A stretch of 64,000 bases of DNA from Mesorhizobium sp. 131-2-1 (GTDB lineage: Bacteria; Pseudomonadota; Alphaproteobacteria; Rhizobiales; Rhizobiaceae): positions 3,410,501 through 3,474,500 of the forward strand of contig NZ_AP023247.1 in NCBI RefSeq assembly GCF_016756535.1, written 5' to 3'. Positions within the stretch are counted from its first letter, which is position 1, and the number at the start of each line of letters is the position of its first letter. A model generated the notes under the pieces. That model did no database searches, was not told the origin of the DNA, and saw only the letters and a list, made by a program, of their open reading frames with translations. The position numbers and the translations under genes are program-made. Positions 20,647 to 30,054 of this stretch are shown piece after piece.

Positions 20647-21681
20647 ATGAACTGGAAATCGACCGCGACGGCCGCCGGGCTGTCGCTGATGGCCGCGACA
20701 GGCATGGCCCACGCCGATGGCGAGCTCAACATCTACAATTGGGGCAACTACACCAACCCCGACCTCATCAAGAAGTTCGAGGCGACCTACAAGGTCAAGG
20801 TGACCGTCACCGACTACGACTCGAACGACACGGCGCTGGCCAAGGTGCGCCAGGGCGCTTCGGGCTACGACATCGTCGTGCCATCGGCCAGTGTCATGCC
20901 GATCTGGATCAGCGAAGGGCTGCTGCTGGAAACCGACCCCAACAAGATGGAGAACTTCAAGAACGTCGATCCGAAATGGGTCGACGTGCCGTTCGATCCA
21001 GGCCGCAAATATACCGTTCCATGGCAGTGGGGCACGACCGGCGTCTCGGTGAACAAATCGGTGTATTCCGGCGATCCGAACACGTCGGCCATTTTCCTCG
21101 ACCCGCCCGCCGAGCTCGTCGGCAAGATCAACGTCGTGCCGGAGATGGGCGACATCCTGTTCCTGACCATCTCCTATTTCGGCGGCGAATACTGCACCGA
21201 CGACAAGCAGGTGCTGAAGAAGGTGCGCGACAAGCTGGTCGAGGCCAAGGCGAAATGGCTTTCCTTCGACTACGCGGCCGTCGACGGCCTCGGCAGGGGC
21301 GACATCGCTGCCGGCGTGAACTGGAACGGCATATCGCTGCGCGAGCGGCTGGAGAACGACAAGATCGTCTACGGTTATCCCAAGGAAGGCTATCCGATCT
21401 GGATGGACAATGTCGCGGTTCTCAAGGACGCCAAGAATGTCGAGAACGCCAAGCTGTTCCAGAACTTCATCATGGATCCGCAGAACGCGGCGATGATCTC
21501 GGCCTTCGCCCACTACGCGAACGGCATCAAGGGATCCGAGCCGTTCCTGCCGAACGACATGAAGGGGGCGCCGGAAGTCGATGTCCCGGCTGAATTCGCC
21601 GCCAAGGGCAAGTTCATGCCGACCTGTCCGCCGGACGTGCAGGCGCTCTATACGAAAATCTGGACCGATCTCCAGAAATAG
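20647..21681 (+). CDS. Periplasmic polyamine-type ABC substrate-binding protein
   Basis: 344 residues of the PotD/PotF family (spermidine/putrescine-binding). A signal peptide ends at AHADGEL. Family landmarks: [16 protein letters not shown], the YDIVVPSA ligand-pocket strand, [13 protein letters not shown], and [11 protein letters not shown]. Ligand specificity cannot be read reliably. No permease or ATPase genes are adjacent, so it is an orphan binding protein that must use components encoded elsewhere. It lies 110 bases upstream of an amidase gene on the same strand, so the ligand may be an amide or polyamine derivative cut by that enzyme. Confidence 0.88.
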   Translation: MNWKSTATAAGLSLMAATGMAHADGELNIYNWGNYTNPDLIKKFEATYKVKVTVTDYDSNDTALAKVRQGASGYDIVVPSASVMPIWISEGLLLETDPNKMENFKNVDPKWVDVPFDPGRKYTVPWQWGTTGVSVNKSVYSGDPNTSAIFLDPPAELVGKINVVPEMGDILFLTISYFGGEYCTDDKQVLKKVRDKLVEAKAKWLSFDYAAVDGLGRGDIAAGVNWNGISLRERLENDKIVYGYPKEGYPIWMDNVAVLKDAKNVENAKLFQNFIMDPQNAAMISAFAHYANGIKGSEPFLPNDMKGAPEVDVPAEFAAKGKFMPTCPPDVQALYTKIWTDLQK

Positions 21682-21791
21682 CCCCGCCGAGACCGTTCCG
21701 GCCAAAGACGCCGGACCGCGACGCCACGCGCGGCCCGGCTGTCATTGCCCCTTCCTGCCAAGCGCGGTCGGCGGACCGCAGGAGACTGCCC

Positions 21792-23219
21792 ATGACCAAT
21801 CTCGATCTCTGCTACATGCCGGCCAGCGAGGCGCTGCGGCTGTTCAAGGCAAAGCAGCTCTCGCCCGTGGAGCTGATGCAGGCGATCATCGACCGCGCCG
21901 AGGCCACGAAGGAGACGATCAACTGTTTCACCTTCACGCATTTCGAGGAGGCGATGGATCTGGCCAGGAAAGCCGAGGCTAAATATGCCAAAGGCGCTCG
22001 GACCGGAGCGCTCGAAGGCCTGCCGATCGGCATCAAGGACGAGAGCTATATCAAGGGCAAGCCGACATCGCATGGCTCGCTGCTGACCAGGGATGCCGTA
22101 TGCGGCCATACCTCGACGATGAACGAGCGCATCATCAAGGCTGGCGGCATCGCGCATGCGCGCACGGCGACGCCCGAATTCAGCTGCGCCGGCTACACCT
22201 GGTCGAGGCGATGGGGCGTCACCCGCAACCCGTGGAATCCGGATTTTACGCCCGGCGGTTCGTCCGGGGGTGCCGCAGCGACGCTCGCCTCGGGCACATC
22301 CGCGATCGCGACCGGTTCGGATATCGCCGGGTCGATCCGCATCCCGGCGTCGGCTTGCGGCCTTGTCGGCTTCAAGCCGCCATACGGCCGCAACCCGGAC
22401 GAGCCGCCATTCAACCTGGACTTCTATTGCCACACCGGGCCGCTGGCCCGGAACGTCAGGGACGCGATCCTGCTGCAGAACGTCATGGCGGGACCGAGCC
22501 CATTGGATATCGCCACGCTTCGCCCGAAGCTGCGCCTGCCGCTCGACTACAAGCCGATCAAGGGCTGGAAGATCGCGTTCTCGATGGACCTCGGGTCGTT
22601 CGAGGTCGATGCCGATGTGCGCAGGAACACGCTTGCCGCGTGCGATGTCTTCCGCTCGCTCGGCGCCACGGTCGAGGAAGTCGATCTGGGCTGGGGCGAC
22701 GAGGTGCTCAAGGCTGGCATGACCTATCTCGAGCATCTCTTCGGCGCCTCGCTGTCGCAACTGCTCGAGGAGCATGGCGAGGACATGACCAGCTATGCGC
22801 GCAGGTTTGCCGAGGATGGGCAGAAGTCGAAGGCGATGGACTTTGTCGGAACCCTGGAGGTGGCGGCCCGGATGTATCAGACATTGGGTCCGTTGCTTGA
22901 AAAGTACGATGTGCTGATCTGCCCGACGAACGCTATCCCCGCGGTGTCCGCCGAGTTCGATCAGACCACGGACACTGTCGAGATCAACGGCAAGCAGGTG
23001 AACCCGTCGCTGGGCTGGGTGATGACGACCCCGTTCAACATGATGAGCCGTTGCCCTGTGCTTTCCATGCCGTCGGGCAGGGCGGCGAGCGGCGTGCCGA
23101 CAGGCATCCAGATCGTCGGCCGCACCTATTGCGACGCCGATGTATTTCGCGCGGCGATGGCTTATGAGACCGCGCAGGGCCAATGGTTTGGCAGTGCCGG
23201 GACACGCCCTTCGCTTTGA
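21792..23219 (+). CDS. Amidase-signature family hydrolase
   Basis: 475 residues. The Ser-cisSer-Lys triad is visible: Lys in LPIGIKDE, and the Gly/Ser-rich signature GGSSGGAAATLASG followed by GSDIAGSIRIPA. It hydrolyses an unknown amide in the cytosol. The C-terminus (GIQIVGRTYCDADVFRAA) is typical of family members annotated as amidase or GatA-like, but no gatB or gatC neighbours exist, so a role in Gln-tRNA formation is unlikely. It forms a probable unit with the upstream binding protein and the downstream TetR regulator. Confidence 0.9.
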   Translation: MTNLDLCYMPASEALRLFKAKQLSPVELMQAIIDRAEATKETINCFTFTHFEEAMDLARKAEAKYAKGARTGALEGLPIGIKDESYIKGKPTSHGSLLTRDAVCGHTSTMNERIIKAGGIAHARTATPEFSCAGYTWSRRWGVTRNPWNPDFTPGGSSGGAAATLASGTSAIATGSDIAGSIRIPASACGLVGFKPPYGRNPDEPPFNLDFYCHTGPLARNVRDAILLQNVMAGPSPLDIATLRPKLRLPLDYKPIKGWKIAFSMDLGSFEVDADVRRNTLAACDVFRSLGATVEEVDLGWGDEVLKAGMTYLEHLFGASLSQLLEEHGEDMTSYARRFAEDGQKSKAMDFVGTLEVAARMYQTLGPLLEKYDVLICPTNAIPAVSAEFDQTTDTVEINGKQVNPSLGWVMTTPFNMMSRCPVLSMPSGRAASGVPTGIQIVGRTYCDADVFRAAMAYETAQGQWFGSAGTRPSL

Positions 23220-23328
23220 GCAGTGGGAGGTCCGGCTGGTTCCCTCGCGTCGGCTATGGCGGGCCGGCGCCCGATATTCCAGAATGGCGGCGCGGGCCGG
23301 GGTTTGCGCCGCGAATTCGAAAGGCCGG

Positions 23329-24036
23329 ATGAAAATGGCTGAACGCAAGGCAACGGCAACGGCCGGAAAACGGGGCGCAATGGCGGAGGGCAGGAGTTCG
23401 GCGAATGATGCCGCCCCCAGGGACCGTCGGCGCGAGCGCGGCGAGGCGAGCGTCCAGCGCATCATCGACGCCACGATCGACCTCATCGCCGAGGAAGGCC
23501 TGGCGAGCGTCACCATGCAGCGCATTGCTGAGCAGGTCGGTTCGTCCAACGCGCTCGTCGTCTTCCATTTCCGCAGCAAGGAGAACCTGTTTCGGGCCGT
23601 CCTTCAATATCTCAGCGACCAGTATGACGCGCTGTGGGCCACCTTGGTGCGGGCACCCGGACTGTCGCCGGTTGAAAGGCTGCTGGGCGCCGTCGACTGC
23701 GCGCAACGCTTCGCGCGGCAGCATCCGAAATGGGTTTCGGTCTTCGTCGTGTTCTCCAGCGATCGCAAGAGCATGCAGATCTACAACGAGATCGGCCTGC
23801 CCAGCGACCTCGCCTACACCGCCGAAGCGCGCGAGCTGCTGATAGAGATTTCACGCAGCGGCGGCTACGCCGGCGTCGATATCGACACGCTGTCGGAGAG
23901 CCTGAATTATCTGGTTCACGGCGCATGGTATTGGGATCACCTGAACCCCTCCAGCCGTGACACCAATGTGCTGCGCAAGACCATGCTGCTCCTGCTGCAT
24001 CAGGCATTTCCACGGCACTTTGAATTGATGCGCTAG
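23329..24036 (+). CDS. TetR-family transcriptional regulator
   Basis: 235 residues. After a basic, disordered N-terminus, the TetR HTH covers about residues 38-85 (RIIDATIDLIAEEGLASVTM, IAEQVGSSNALVVFHFRSKENLF). The ligand-binding part resembles BetI-type regulators (HPKWVSVFVVFSSD, YLVHGAWYWDHL). I chose the ATG at 23329 (MKMAERK), preceded by AAAGGCCGG; the frame is open into the amidase gene. It probably controls the binding-protein/amidase genes in response to their substrate; this is inferred from position. Confidence 0.85.
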   Translation: MKMAERKATATAGKRGAMAEGRSSANDAAPRDRRRERGEASVQRIIDATIDLIAEEGLASVTMQRIAEQVGSSNALVVFHFRSKENLFRAVLQYLSDQYDALWATLVRAPGLSPVERLLGAVDCAQRFARQHPKWVSVFVVFSSDRKSMQIYNEIGLPSDLAYTAEARELLIEISRSGGYAGVDIDTLSESLNYLVHGAWYWDHLNPSSRDTNVLRKTMLLLLHQAFPRHFELMR

Positions 24037-24213
24037 GTCTTGTCAGGAGTTCCGCCGGAGGTGGCAGCCGGCCTGGCGTTTTTGCGCCAGCGCGTTGCCG
24101 CATTTGTGACATGTGGTAACCACAGGGACACGCCAGCACGCCCGGGGCGCTTCGGCGGTGTCGGCACCGGCCGACCAGAACTCGCGCTAGGGCGCTGTAT
24201 TTCGAATTTGGGC

Positions 24214-24423
24214 CTACATCATATAGGGCGGATAATACCACTCCAAAACCTTGGCTTCCTCGGCTGGCGTCATCGGACGAAATTCCCATGAGTCCGTTCT
24301 CGCGATATAGCGTCGCCAAACGGGCCTGCCCGCTGGGTTGATGTCTTGATGCCAGTCAGCAAAGCCCAACAGGGGCCACAGCGATTGTCGGATCGATCGA
24401 AGCCGTAGTGCCGTCGTGCGCAT
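24214..24423 (-). CDS. Small protein (69 aa), unknown
   Basis: Begins MRTTALRLRSIRQSL and ends EEAKVLEWYYPPYMM. The Trp/Tyr-rich, well-mixed composition looks like a real protein. It starts 24 bases after the stop of the SnoaL-like gene on the same strand. The ribosome site (GGTGGGGTC) is only moderate. I recognise no domain. Confidence 0.4.
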   Translation of the reverse strand: MRTTALRLRSIRQSLWPLLGFADWHQDINPAGRPVWRRYIARTDSWEFRPMTPAEEAKVLEWYYPPYMM

Positions 24424-24446
24424 TGGATGACCCCACCGATAGCCTT

Positions 24447-24854
24447 TTACGCCCAGAATGCCTCCCAGGCGTGGAGGTCGTAGATATACTCCCGGCCGTC
24501 CATCACCTTGCCGTCCTTGATGTCGAAGACGATGCAAGTGAGCCCATCCAGCCGTTTGCCGTTCCGCTCAGCGGTATCGCGATGAACGGCGACCACTGAT
24601 CCGTCGTCGCTCTCCGTTACGTGCAAAAGGTGGGACTTAAGCGTCCCGTGGGTTTCGCTCCCCAACCGGCCGAAGTGGCCAAAAATCGCTTCGTGGCCCT
24701 TGTAATCTCCGGCGAGCGAACTCTTCCCCGGACTATGCCACGTGCAGGACTCGTCGATCAATCGCGAGAGCGTATCCATGTCTCCCGCGTCGAATGCCGC
24801 ATAGCCGCGCCGTACGAGCTCCGAGTTCTGATTTCCTGGTGATACCTCTGCCAT
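24447..24854 (-). CDS. SnoaL-like / NTF2-fold protein
   Basis: 135 residues of the SnoaL-like polyketide-cyclase / ketosteroid-isomerase superfamily. The first helix reads LVRRGYAAFDAGDMDTLSRLI, followed by WHSPGKSSLAGDYKGHEAIFGHFG, a strand region with HRDTAERNGKRLDG, and the closing FDIKDGKVMDGREYIYD. Members bind small hydrophobic ligands or act as isomerases; no specific substrate is indicated. The ATG at 24854 follows GAGGGAAGTTT. A frame upstream to 24947 is open but lacks a ribosome site. Confidence 0.82.
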   Translation of the reverse strand: MAEVSPGNQNSELVRRGYAAFDAGDMDTLSRLIDESCTWHSPGKSSLAGDYKGHEAIFGHFGRLGSETHGTLKSHLLHVTESDDGSVVAVHRDTAERNGKRLDGLTCIVFDIKDGKVMDGREYIYDLHAWEAFWA

Positions 24855-25343
24855 AAACTTCCCTCGCGTTGCTGGTCCAACCGTGCTGGGTCGCGTGACA
24901 AACTGAACAGCGTCGGCCCAACTCCCGGCTGGCAAATCATAGGCCATTCATTGGAATATTCAATTTTGCTAAAATGCTTCGGAACCAAGATTTAGGCGAC
25001 CGCGCCTTTGCGGGGGAAGCATTTCCGCGGCGGAAGGGGCGGCCCGGCATTGTGGCGGGGTAGGCCAGCAAGTGCCGAGCCTGACCGGCGTGGGGGCAAT
25101 CGGCGGGCGCCGGCTATGAGAGATATACGCGCCCGCTAATGTATGGCGGAACACAATCAAATGGACGAAGGACGCAACTAAAAGGTGGAGCATGACCGAC
25201 GGACACGGCGCCGCCGTTGATTTGCTCTGGCCGGAGTCAACTGCTGCGCGGCCGCCACCCTCTCACCGGGTCCGAAGCCCATGAGCAGCAAACATTCAAA
25301 CAGATGCTAGCTCGATAGAACGCACGCCGAATTCGCAACCAAT
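24855..25343. other. 490-base gap, no convincing gene
   Basis: Lower GC than the neighbours. One 30-codon frame at 25192-25284 on the plus strand has a good GGTGGAGC site before its ATG but is too short to call. Otherwise I see nothing. Confidence 0.5.
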
Positions 25344-25622
25344 TCAAGGCGCAACGCTGCAATCGGTATAGCGTTGCGCGAAAGGGGTAAGCGCAGGGGT
25401 AGCGGCTATGCTAACCAGATGCCAATCAACGAGAGTACAAAGCTTCAGCAGCGCGATCCAAAAGGCGAAACGGGTATCGTAAAAAAGCGTGTCTCGAATA
25501 CCGGCAAAGAGCACCCAATCCGGATGATCGGTTATCTCGCGAGTGATGTGCGATGGCGGGCCGAAGGGGTATTTCTTCGTGTCGGAATAGTCGTCAAACA
25601 GCTTCCCGAAAAAGCCCGCCAC
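25344..25622 (-). CDS. Small protein (92 aa) downstream of the FAD oxidase gene
   Basis: Starts with GTG directly after the FAD-oxidase stop, so it is probably translated from the same message. The product (MAGFFGKLFDDYSDTKKYPF..., with WVLFAGIRDTLFYDTRFAFW) has mixed composition and a moderately hydrophobic middle. I recognise no family; the weak start makes it uncertain. Confidence 0.4.
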   Translation of the reverse strand: MAGFFGKLFDDYSDTKKYPFGPPSHITREITDHPDWVLFAGIRDTLFYDTRFAFWIALLKLCTLVDWHLVSIAATPALTPFAQRYTDCSVAP

Positions 25623-25624
25623 GT

Positions 25625-26980
25625 CTAGGCGGGGGGGATGTTCACGTTATGATGGAAAATGTTGTTGGGGTCATAACGCGTTTTCAACTGCCGGAGTTTT
25701 GCGAGGTTTTGACCATAGGCGGCCAACGCTGCCGCGCCAGAGTCCTCGTCTGCTCCTAAATAGTTGGCATAACGGCGCATGCCAGCAAAGGGCTTGAGGG
25801 CATCGAAGCTCGCGCGTCCCCAAGCGATGGTGCGATCCGCATCGGCATTGTCCATCCACTGGCCAAGCACAAGCGTGTTGAAGCCGATGTCGCGGAGCGC
25901 AAAGGAGGTAGAATCTACCGGAATGCGCGACGCAAAACCGTGGAAACCTTCCAGCAAGATCGAGCTTGTTGGAACTGGGCAGCGCTCATATGCGGTCACG
26001 AGGGCCTCGACCGCGTCATCGTCAAGGCGCGGAAGGAAAGTGGATTTCCAATAGTTGAATGCGCCGGAAGGGAAGCCCGCGTCCAGCATTCCATTGAGTT
26101 CCGTATAGGGTATCGGCCCCAGAGCGTCCACCGCCACGGTCCCAAAGCTCCGGATCTGGCGCCCAACGACCTCAGTATCTTCGGCGGAGCCGATATGACA
26201 GGAAACGATTGCAACGATCGGGGTGCCCGACCCGTCTGGCGCAGTCGTTAAGGCGGCGACCAGCATCAGGTCGTCCGAGGCGTTTTCGGCAAGGTCGCGG
26301 AACCTGCGGAGGACTTGTCTCGCCTCTTGGAATGGAAAGGCAACGATCCCCCCGAACACGACTGGGCCGATGGAATGCAGGCGGAACTCGAAGGAAGCGG
26401 CAACGCCGAAGTTGCCACCGCCGCCACGTACCGCCCAAAAGAGATCGGGATTTGCATCGGCGCTCGCCTTCACTACGGAACCGTCAGCGAGCACCAGATC
26501 GACAGAGATCAGATTGTCGAGCGCCATCCCGTATTTCGGCATGAGCCATCCAAGGCCGCCGCCGAGGGTAAGCCCGGCAACCCCCGTACTTCCGATCACC
26601 CCTCCAGTGGTCGCCAAACCATGTAACTGGGTCTCTCTATTCAACTCCCTCCAAGTCACCCCGCCCTCGACGACGGCTGTCTGGGCGGCGGCATTCACGT
26701 GCACTCCTTTCATCAAGGAGAGGTCGATCATGAGGCCATCGTCGACCACCGCACGACCCGCGACGTTGTGGCCTCCGCCGCGTACACAAATCTCCAGACC
26801 GGTCGCTTGGGCGTAAAGGACGGCATCGACGATGTCGGCAATACCTCGACAACGGGCAATGATTGCGGGTCGTCGGTCGACGAGGCCATTATGAATCTTC
26901 CTGACTTCATCGAAAGTGGGCGCACCGGGCTGGAGAACCGATCCGAGAAAATTGCGCGCAAGTTCTGTCGGGACTTCCAT
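25625..26980 (-). CDS. FAD-linked oxidoreductase, berberine-bridge type
   Basis: 451 residues. The FAD-binding PCMH domain covers about 35-210, with the covalent flavin histidine in RGGGHNVAGRAVVDDG, the pyrophosphate loop GGVIGSTGVAGLTLGGGLGW and the GGGGNFG block. The C-terminal BBE domain ends in RYDPNNIFHHNVNIPP. It oxidises an unknown sugar- or alkaloid-like alcohol with oxygen as acceptor. The ATG at 26980 follows AGGAGGGG; an upstream start at 27049 lacks support. The divergent TetR gene is a likely former regulator. Confidence 0.9.
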   Translation of the reverse strand: MEVPTELARNFLGSVLQPGAPTFDEVRKIHNGLVDRRPAIIARCRGIADIVDAVLYAQATGLEICVRGGGHNVAGRAVVDDGLMIDLSLMKGVHVNAAAQTAVVEGGVTWRELNRETQLHGLATTGGVIGSTGVAGLTLGGGLGWLMPKYGMALDNLISVDLVLADGSVVKASADANPDLFWAVRGGGGNFGVAASFEFRLHSIGPVVFGGIVAFPFQEARQVLRRFRDLAENASDDLMLVAALTTAPDGSGTPIVAIVSCHIGSAEDTEVVGRQIRSFGTVAVDALGPIPYTELNGMLDAGFPSGAFNYWKSTFLPRLDDDAVEALVTAYERCPVPTSSILLEGFHGFASRIPVDSTSFALRDIGFNTLVLGQWMDNADADRTIAWGRASFDALKPFAGMRRYANYLGADEDSGAAALAAYGQNLAKLRQLKTRYDPNNIFHHNVNIPPA

Positions 26981-27145
26981 GACGCTTCCCCTCCTGTCCG
27001 GCGACCGCGTTCGCCACGGAAGCCACGGCGAGACCGGCGAAGAAAGCAAGCCGTCCGCACGGTTCAGCGCCGGAATTAATAACCAAAGAGATCATGATCC
27101 TTGCGACGACCTGATGCAACGGCTGATGTCGCCGCTCTGACGTGA

Positions 27146-27814
27146 ATGGAAACCTCCGAGAAAGGCCGCTCTACGCGTAATACCAGGGCCGCCGCGGTGG
27201 TGAAGGAGACGGGGAATCCCTTCTGGCAGGCGGCAAGGCCAAGAGCGAGCGCGGCGGCGGCGGCACTTTTCCGCGAGGCCGGCTATGAGGGCGCCAAGAT
27301 CGAGACGATCGCCGCGCAAGCCGAGGTCTCGACCGGCACGATCTATAATTACTAGCAGAACAAGGGCGACATCCTCGGCGCCATCGTTTCGATGGAGGTC
27401 AACGAGGTGCTGAATGCCGGGCGCGGCGTCGTCGCCAGCCCGCCGGCCAATGTCGGCGATGCGCTGGACACGCTGCTCGGCATCTATATCGAGCACTCGC
27501 TGCATTATCTCAGCAAGGAGATGTGGCGGCAGGCGATGGCGATATCGACGCAATTGCCGGACAGCCCTTTCGGCCAGGCCTACACGGCACTCGACCGCGC
27601 ACTGACCGAGCAAATCCGCGCTCTCATCGCCCGCCTGCAGGCGATCGGCCTGGTGCGCGCCGACATCGACGGGGCAGCGCTCGGCGAACTGATCTTCAAC
27701 AACATGAACATGATGTTCATCGAGTTCGTTAAGCGGGAGGAGGCGAGGATGCCGGAGCTGCGGGCGGCGATACGACGGCAGAACCGGATACTGGTGGCGG
27801 CGATTGGGGTGTGA
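27146..27814 (+). pseudogene. TetR-family regulator broken by one in-frame TAG
   Basis: The reading frame runs from ATG at 27146 through a normal TetR HTH (ASAAAAALFREAGYEGAKIE, AQAEVSTGTIYNY), meets TAG at 27353-27355, and continues in the same frame to 27814 (QNKGDILGAIVSMEVNE... IRRQNRILVAAIGV). In intact relatives this position is an aromatic residue (YNYF/YQNK), so a single-base change explains the stop. The two halves give 222 residues, normal for the family. It diverges from the FAD-oxidase gene and probably once repressed it. A read-through product or sequencing error cannot be excluded. Confidence 0.85.
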
Positions 27815-27942
27815 GGGAGTCAGCAGCAGGCAGGAATGCGGCCGTCTTAGCTGCTACCAGGGCTGTCGCCGTCAACTTTCCCTTGAGTTGAAATTGAAAT
27901 CTGATACATCTTATACGTGCATCAGAAGCGGGGGAAGGGTAA

Positions 27943-28512
27943 ATGGGGGCGTTTTCTATTTGGCATTGGGCCATAGTGCTGCTGGTTGTCGGCGTGCCCG
28001 TTTTCTTTGCCATTCGGTCGGCTGCAAAACCTGCCGAGAAGCCTGCTGCTCTTGTGGGCTTCGGTGGCTGGCTTCTTCTGCTAGCAATCGGTCAGACCCT
28101 GTCGCCATTGCGCTCACTTGTGGAACTGGGTTCGTCGAGCGAAGGCTACCAGCAACTCATGTTGCTGCCCAATGGTCCCTTGACCGTCTATGGGGAGATT
28201 GGGCTTTTGTTGGTGTTTCTGCTGCTGCAGGTGGTTGTGCTCGTCGCCATGTGGCGGCGCAGTCCCCGCTTCAAGCAGCTCTTCCTGTACCAATGGATGG
28301 CGATCCCGGTTGTGTTCATCCTCGACACGGTCTGGGTTTCGATTGTTCTCGGCGCTCCCATGAGCCAGGTTCTGACTGGCGACGCGGTCGCAACACCCAT
28401 CCTGTCGTTCGTCCTGACGGGGATTTGGGTTGCCTATGTCTACAAGTCCGTTCGGGTCAGGAACACTTTTGGAGGAGCAGCGGCCAGCACTGAGGTCGCG
28501 ACTGCCTCTTAG
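27943..28512 (+). CDS. DUF2569-family membrane protein
   Basis: 189 residues with four hydrophobic spans at about 7-25, 40-60, 85-108 and 120-165. The block LVGFGGWLLLLAIGQ matches the start of DUF2569 proteins (GxGGWLxL). An extra N-terminal span precedes it. Function unknown; inner membrane. It is the last host gene before the integrated element, 80 bases from the tRNA-Thr 3' half. Confidence 0.75.
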   Translation: MGAFSIWHWAIVLLVVGVPVFFAIRSAAKPAEKPAALVGFGGWLLLLAIGQTLSPLRSLVELGSSSEGYQQLMLLPNGPLTVYGEIGLLLVFLLLQVVVLVAMWRRSPRFKQLFLYQWMAIPVVFILDTVWVSIVLGAPMSQVLTGDAVATPILSFVLTGIWVAYVYKSVRVRNTFGGAAASTEVATAS

Positions 28513-28554
28513 CGAGGGTCGGTCGGGTTCAACGCTTCGTATGTCGCTCAATTC

Positions 28555-28599
28555 TGGTGCCCCCGGCAGGGATCGAACCCGCGACCTTCGGTTTACAAA
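28555..28599 (-). pseudogene. 3' half of the host tRNA-Thr(UGU), left junction of the element
   Basis: On the minus strand this reads from the anticodon loop TTTGTAA through ACCGA, the variable loop, the T arm GCGGGTTCGATCCCTGC, the acceptor strand CGGGGGC and ACCA. No 5' half precedes it. Joined to 40442-40479 it gives a complete 76-base cloverleaf with 7-base-pair acceptor (GCCCTTG/CGGGGGC, two G-U pairs) and anticodon stem GCGGT/ACCGA. Confidence 0.92.
28593..28599. repeat. Attachment core, left copy (attL)
   Basis: TTACAAA; the reverse complement TTTGTAA is the anticodon loop. To its left is host tRNA 3' half, to its right element DNA (TTTTATGCC). Confidence 0.88.
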
Positions 28600-28633
28600 T
28601 TTTATGCCAGAGCACCCCAAGGGGTAACGATCC

Positions 28634-28752
28634 ATAACGTTTCTGGAAACAAAAATCAGTAAAATCAACGTATTGACGCCAGCAGAGCATCGGTTTGCAT
28701 AACGCCCCATAACATGCAATAACGTACCCCAGTTTACCCCTGAGGTTACCCC
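28634..28752. repeat. Repeated motifs beside attL, candidate recombinase arm sites
   Basis: ATAACG occurs at 28634, 28699 and 28719 with the variant ATAACA at 28709. TACCCC or TTACCCC occurs at 28725, 28734 and 28746. A TTACCC and a TACCCC also lie just inside the right end (40362, 40375). Arm-type binding sites are expected here for a tyrosine recombinase, but the assignment is inference. Confidence 0.45.
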
Positions 28753-28764
28753 GGAGCGGAGCCT

Positions 28765-30045
28765 ATGCCGATTTCCATCCCTGGACAGTTCAAAAGAGCC
28801 GCAGCATTCATTGACAATTTGGAGCAACCGACCACACGGCAAGAGATACCCGACAGCACTCAGTCCGGGCTCTATCTGGTAGTGCAGCCAAGCGGCGCCT
28901 TGTCGTGGGCAGTGCGGACCAAGATTGATGGCAAAGCGGCCAAAGTGACGATCGGCCGCTATGACAAAGAGGGCAGCAAAGACGACCGCATGGGAACTCT
29001 GATTTCGCCGACGCAAGCGCTCAACGTTACACAGGCTCGTGCGATCGCCGAACGCGTCCGCAACGACGCGAAGCGCGGCAACGATCCTCGGCAACAGAAG
29101 ATCGACAAGACCGGTCTTGCCGCGTGGTTCGATGATTTTGTTAAGACCGCTCGCACCACAGGCTTCAAGGGCAGGGCGGTCAAAGCCTCGACGGCTGAAG
29201 AGTACGAGCGCATCATCGCGACCAATATCAAGCCGCACTGGACCCACGTTACCGACATCAGGACCCTTGACTATCGCGACGTTGAAAAACTCCTGGACAA
29301 GCTGACCCCCGGCGCTCGCCGCAACGCCTTTGCGGTTCTTTCCGCGTTCTTCCGTTGGAAGCCAGTAGCGCGAGCGATCGGCCGCAACATCATCGAGCTT
29401 GCCACGGCACCCGGTAAGCCGATCAGCCGCGATCGCGTGCTAACGCACGACGAAATCAAGATCGTATGGAAGGCGGCAGAGAAATGCGGTTATCCGTTTG
29501 GTCCCATGACCCAACTGCTCTTGTTGACAGGCCAGCGCCGCGACGAGATGGCTGAACTCAAATGGTCCGAAATTTCTGACGATCTGAGCACGATCACGCT
29601 GGAAGCGTCGCGAACTAAGAATTCCCGCCCCCACATCGTACCGATAGCACCGCTGGCTAAGGCGACTATCGAGGCTTTGCCTAGGATCACAGATGCAGAC
29701 GGCAAGCCCTCCGAATACGTCTTCACCACGACAGCGAAAACGCCATTCAGTGGCTTCAGTAACGGCAAGAAAGCGCTAGACAAGCATTGCGGCGAACCGG
29801 CTTTGCCTGAATGGCATCTGCACGACCTGCGCCGTACGTGCGCCACGGAACTTGCACAACTTGGCGTCAAGCAAGAAGTGACCGAAGCAATCCTAAACCA
29901 CAAAACTGGCAAAGTGAGCGGGGTTGCCGCCATCTATAACCGCTACGAGTACCAGGATGAAAAACGCGAGGCTTTGAAGCAGTGGGCAAGCCGTATCCAG
30001 GCCCTCATTGCAGACAATGTGACATTGCTAAAAAAGCATGCCTAG
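28765..30045 (+). CDS. Tyrosine-recombinase integrase of the island
   Basis: Integrates and, with a helper, excises the element at tRNA-Thr. 426 residues. The N-terminal part (about 1-110) is the DUF4102-like arm-binding region with LYLVVQPSGALSWAVRTKIDGK. A core-binding helical domain covers about 120-215. The catalytic domain has Arg in TGQRRDE (258), Lys in RTKNSRP (285), His-x-x-Arg in HLHDLRRT (353-356), His in LNHKTG (379) and the nucleophile Tyr in IYNRYEY (Tyr391 likely). The ATG follows GGAGCGGAGCCT. It is read away from attL, into the element. Confidence 0.95.
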   Translation: MPISIPGQFKRAAAFIDNLEQPTTRQEIPDSTQSGLYLVVQPSGALSWAVRTKIDGKAAKVTIGRYDKEGSKDDRMGTLISPTQALNVTQARAIAERVRNDAKRGNDPRQQKIDKTGLAAWFDDFVKTARTTGFKGRAVKASTAEEYERIIATNIKPHWTHVTDIRTLDYRDVEKLLDKLTPGARRNAFAVLSAFFRWKPVARAIGRNIIELATAPGKPISRDRVLTHDEIKIVWKAAEKCGYPFGPMTQLLLLTGQRRDEMAELKWSEISDDLSTITLEASRTKNSRPHIVPIAPLAKATIEALPRITDADGKPSEYVFTTTAKTPFSGFSNGKKALDKHCGEPALPEWHLHDLRRTCATELAQLGVKQEVTEAILNHKTGKVSGVAAIYNRYEYQDEKREALKQWASRIQALIADNVTLLKKHA

Positions 30046-30054
30046 CTTGCGCCC

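Noticed and set aside
25192..25284. A 30-codon frame with a good GGTGGAGC site
   Set aside because: Too short to call without conservation data; it could be a remnant or chance.
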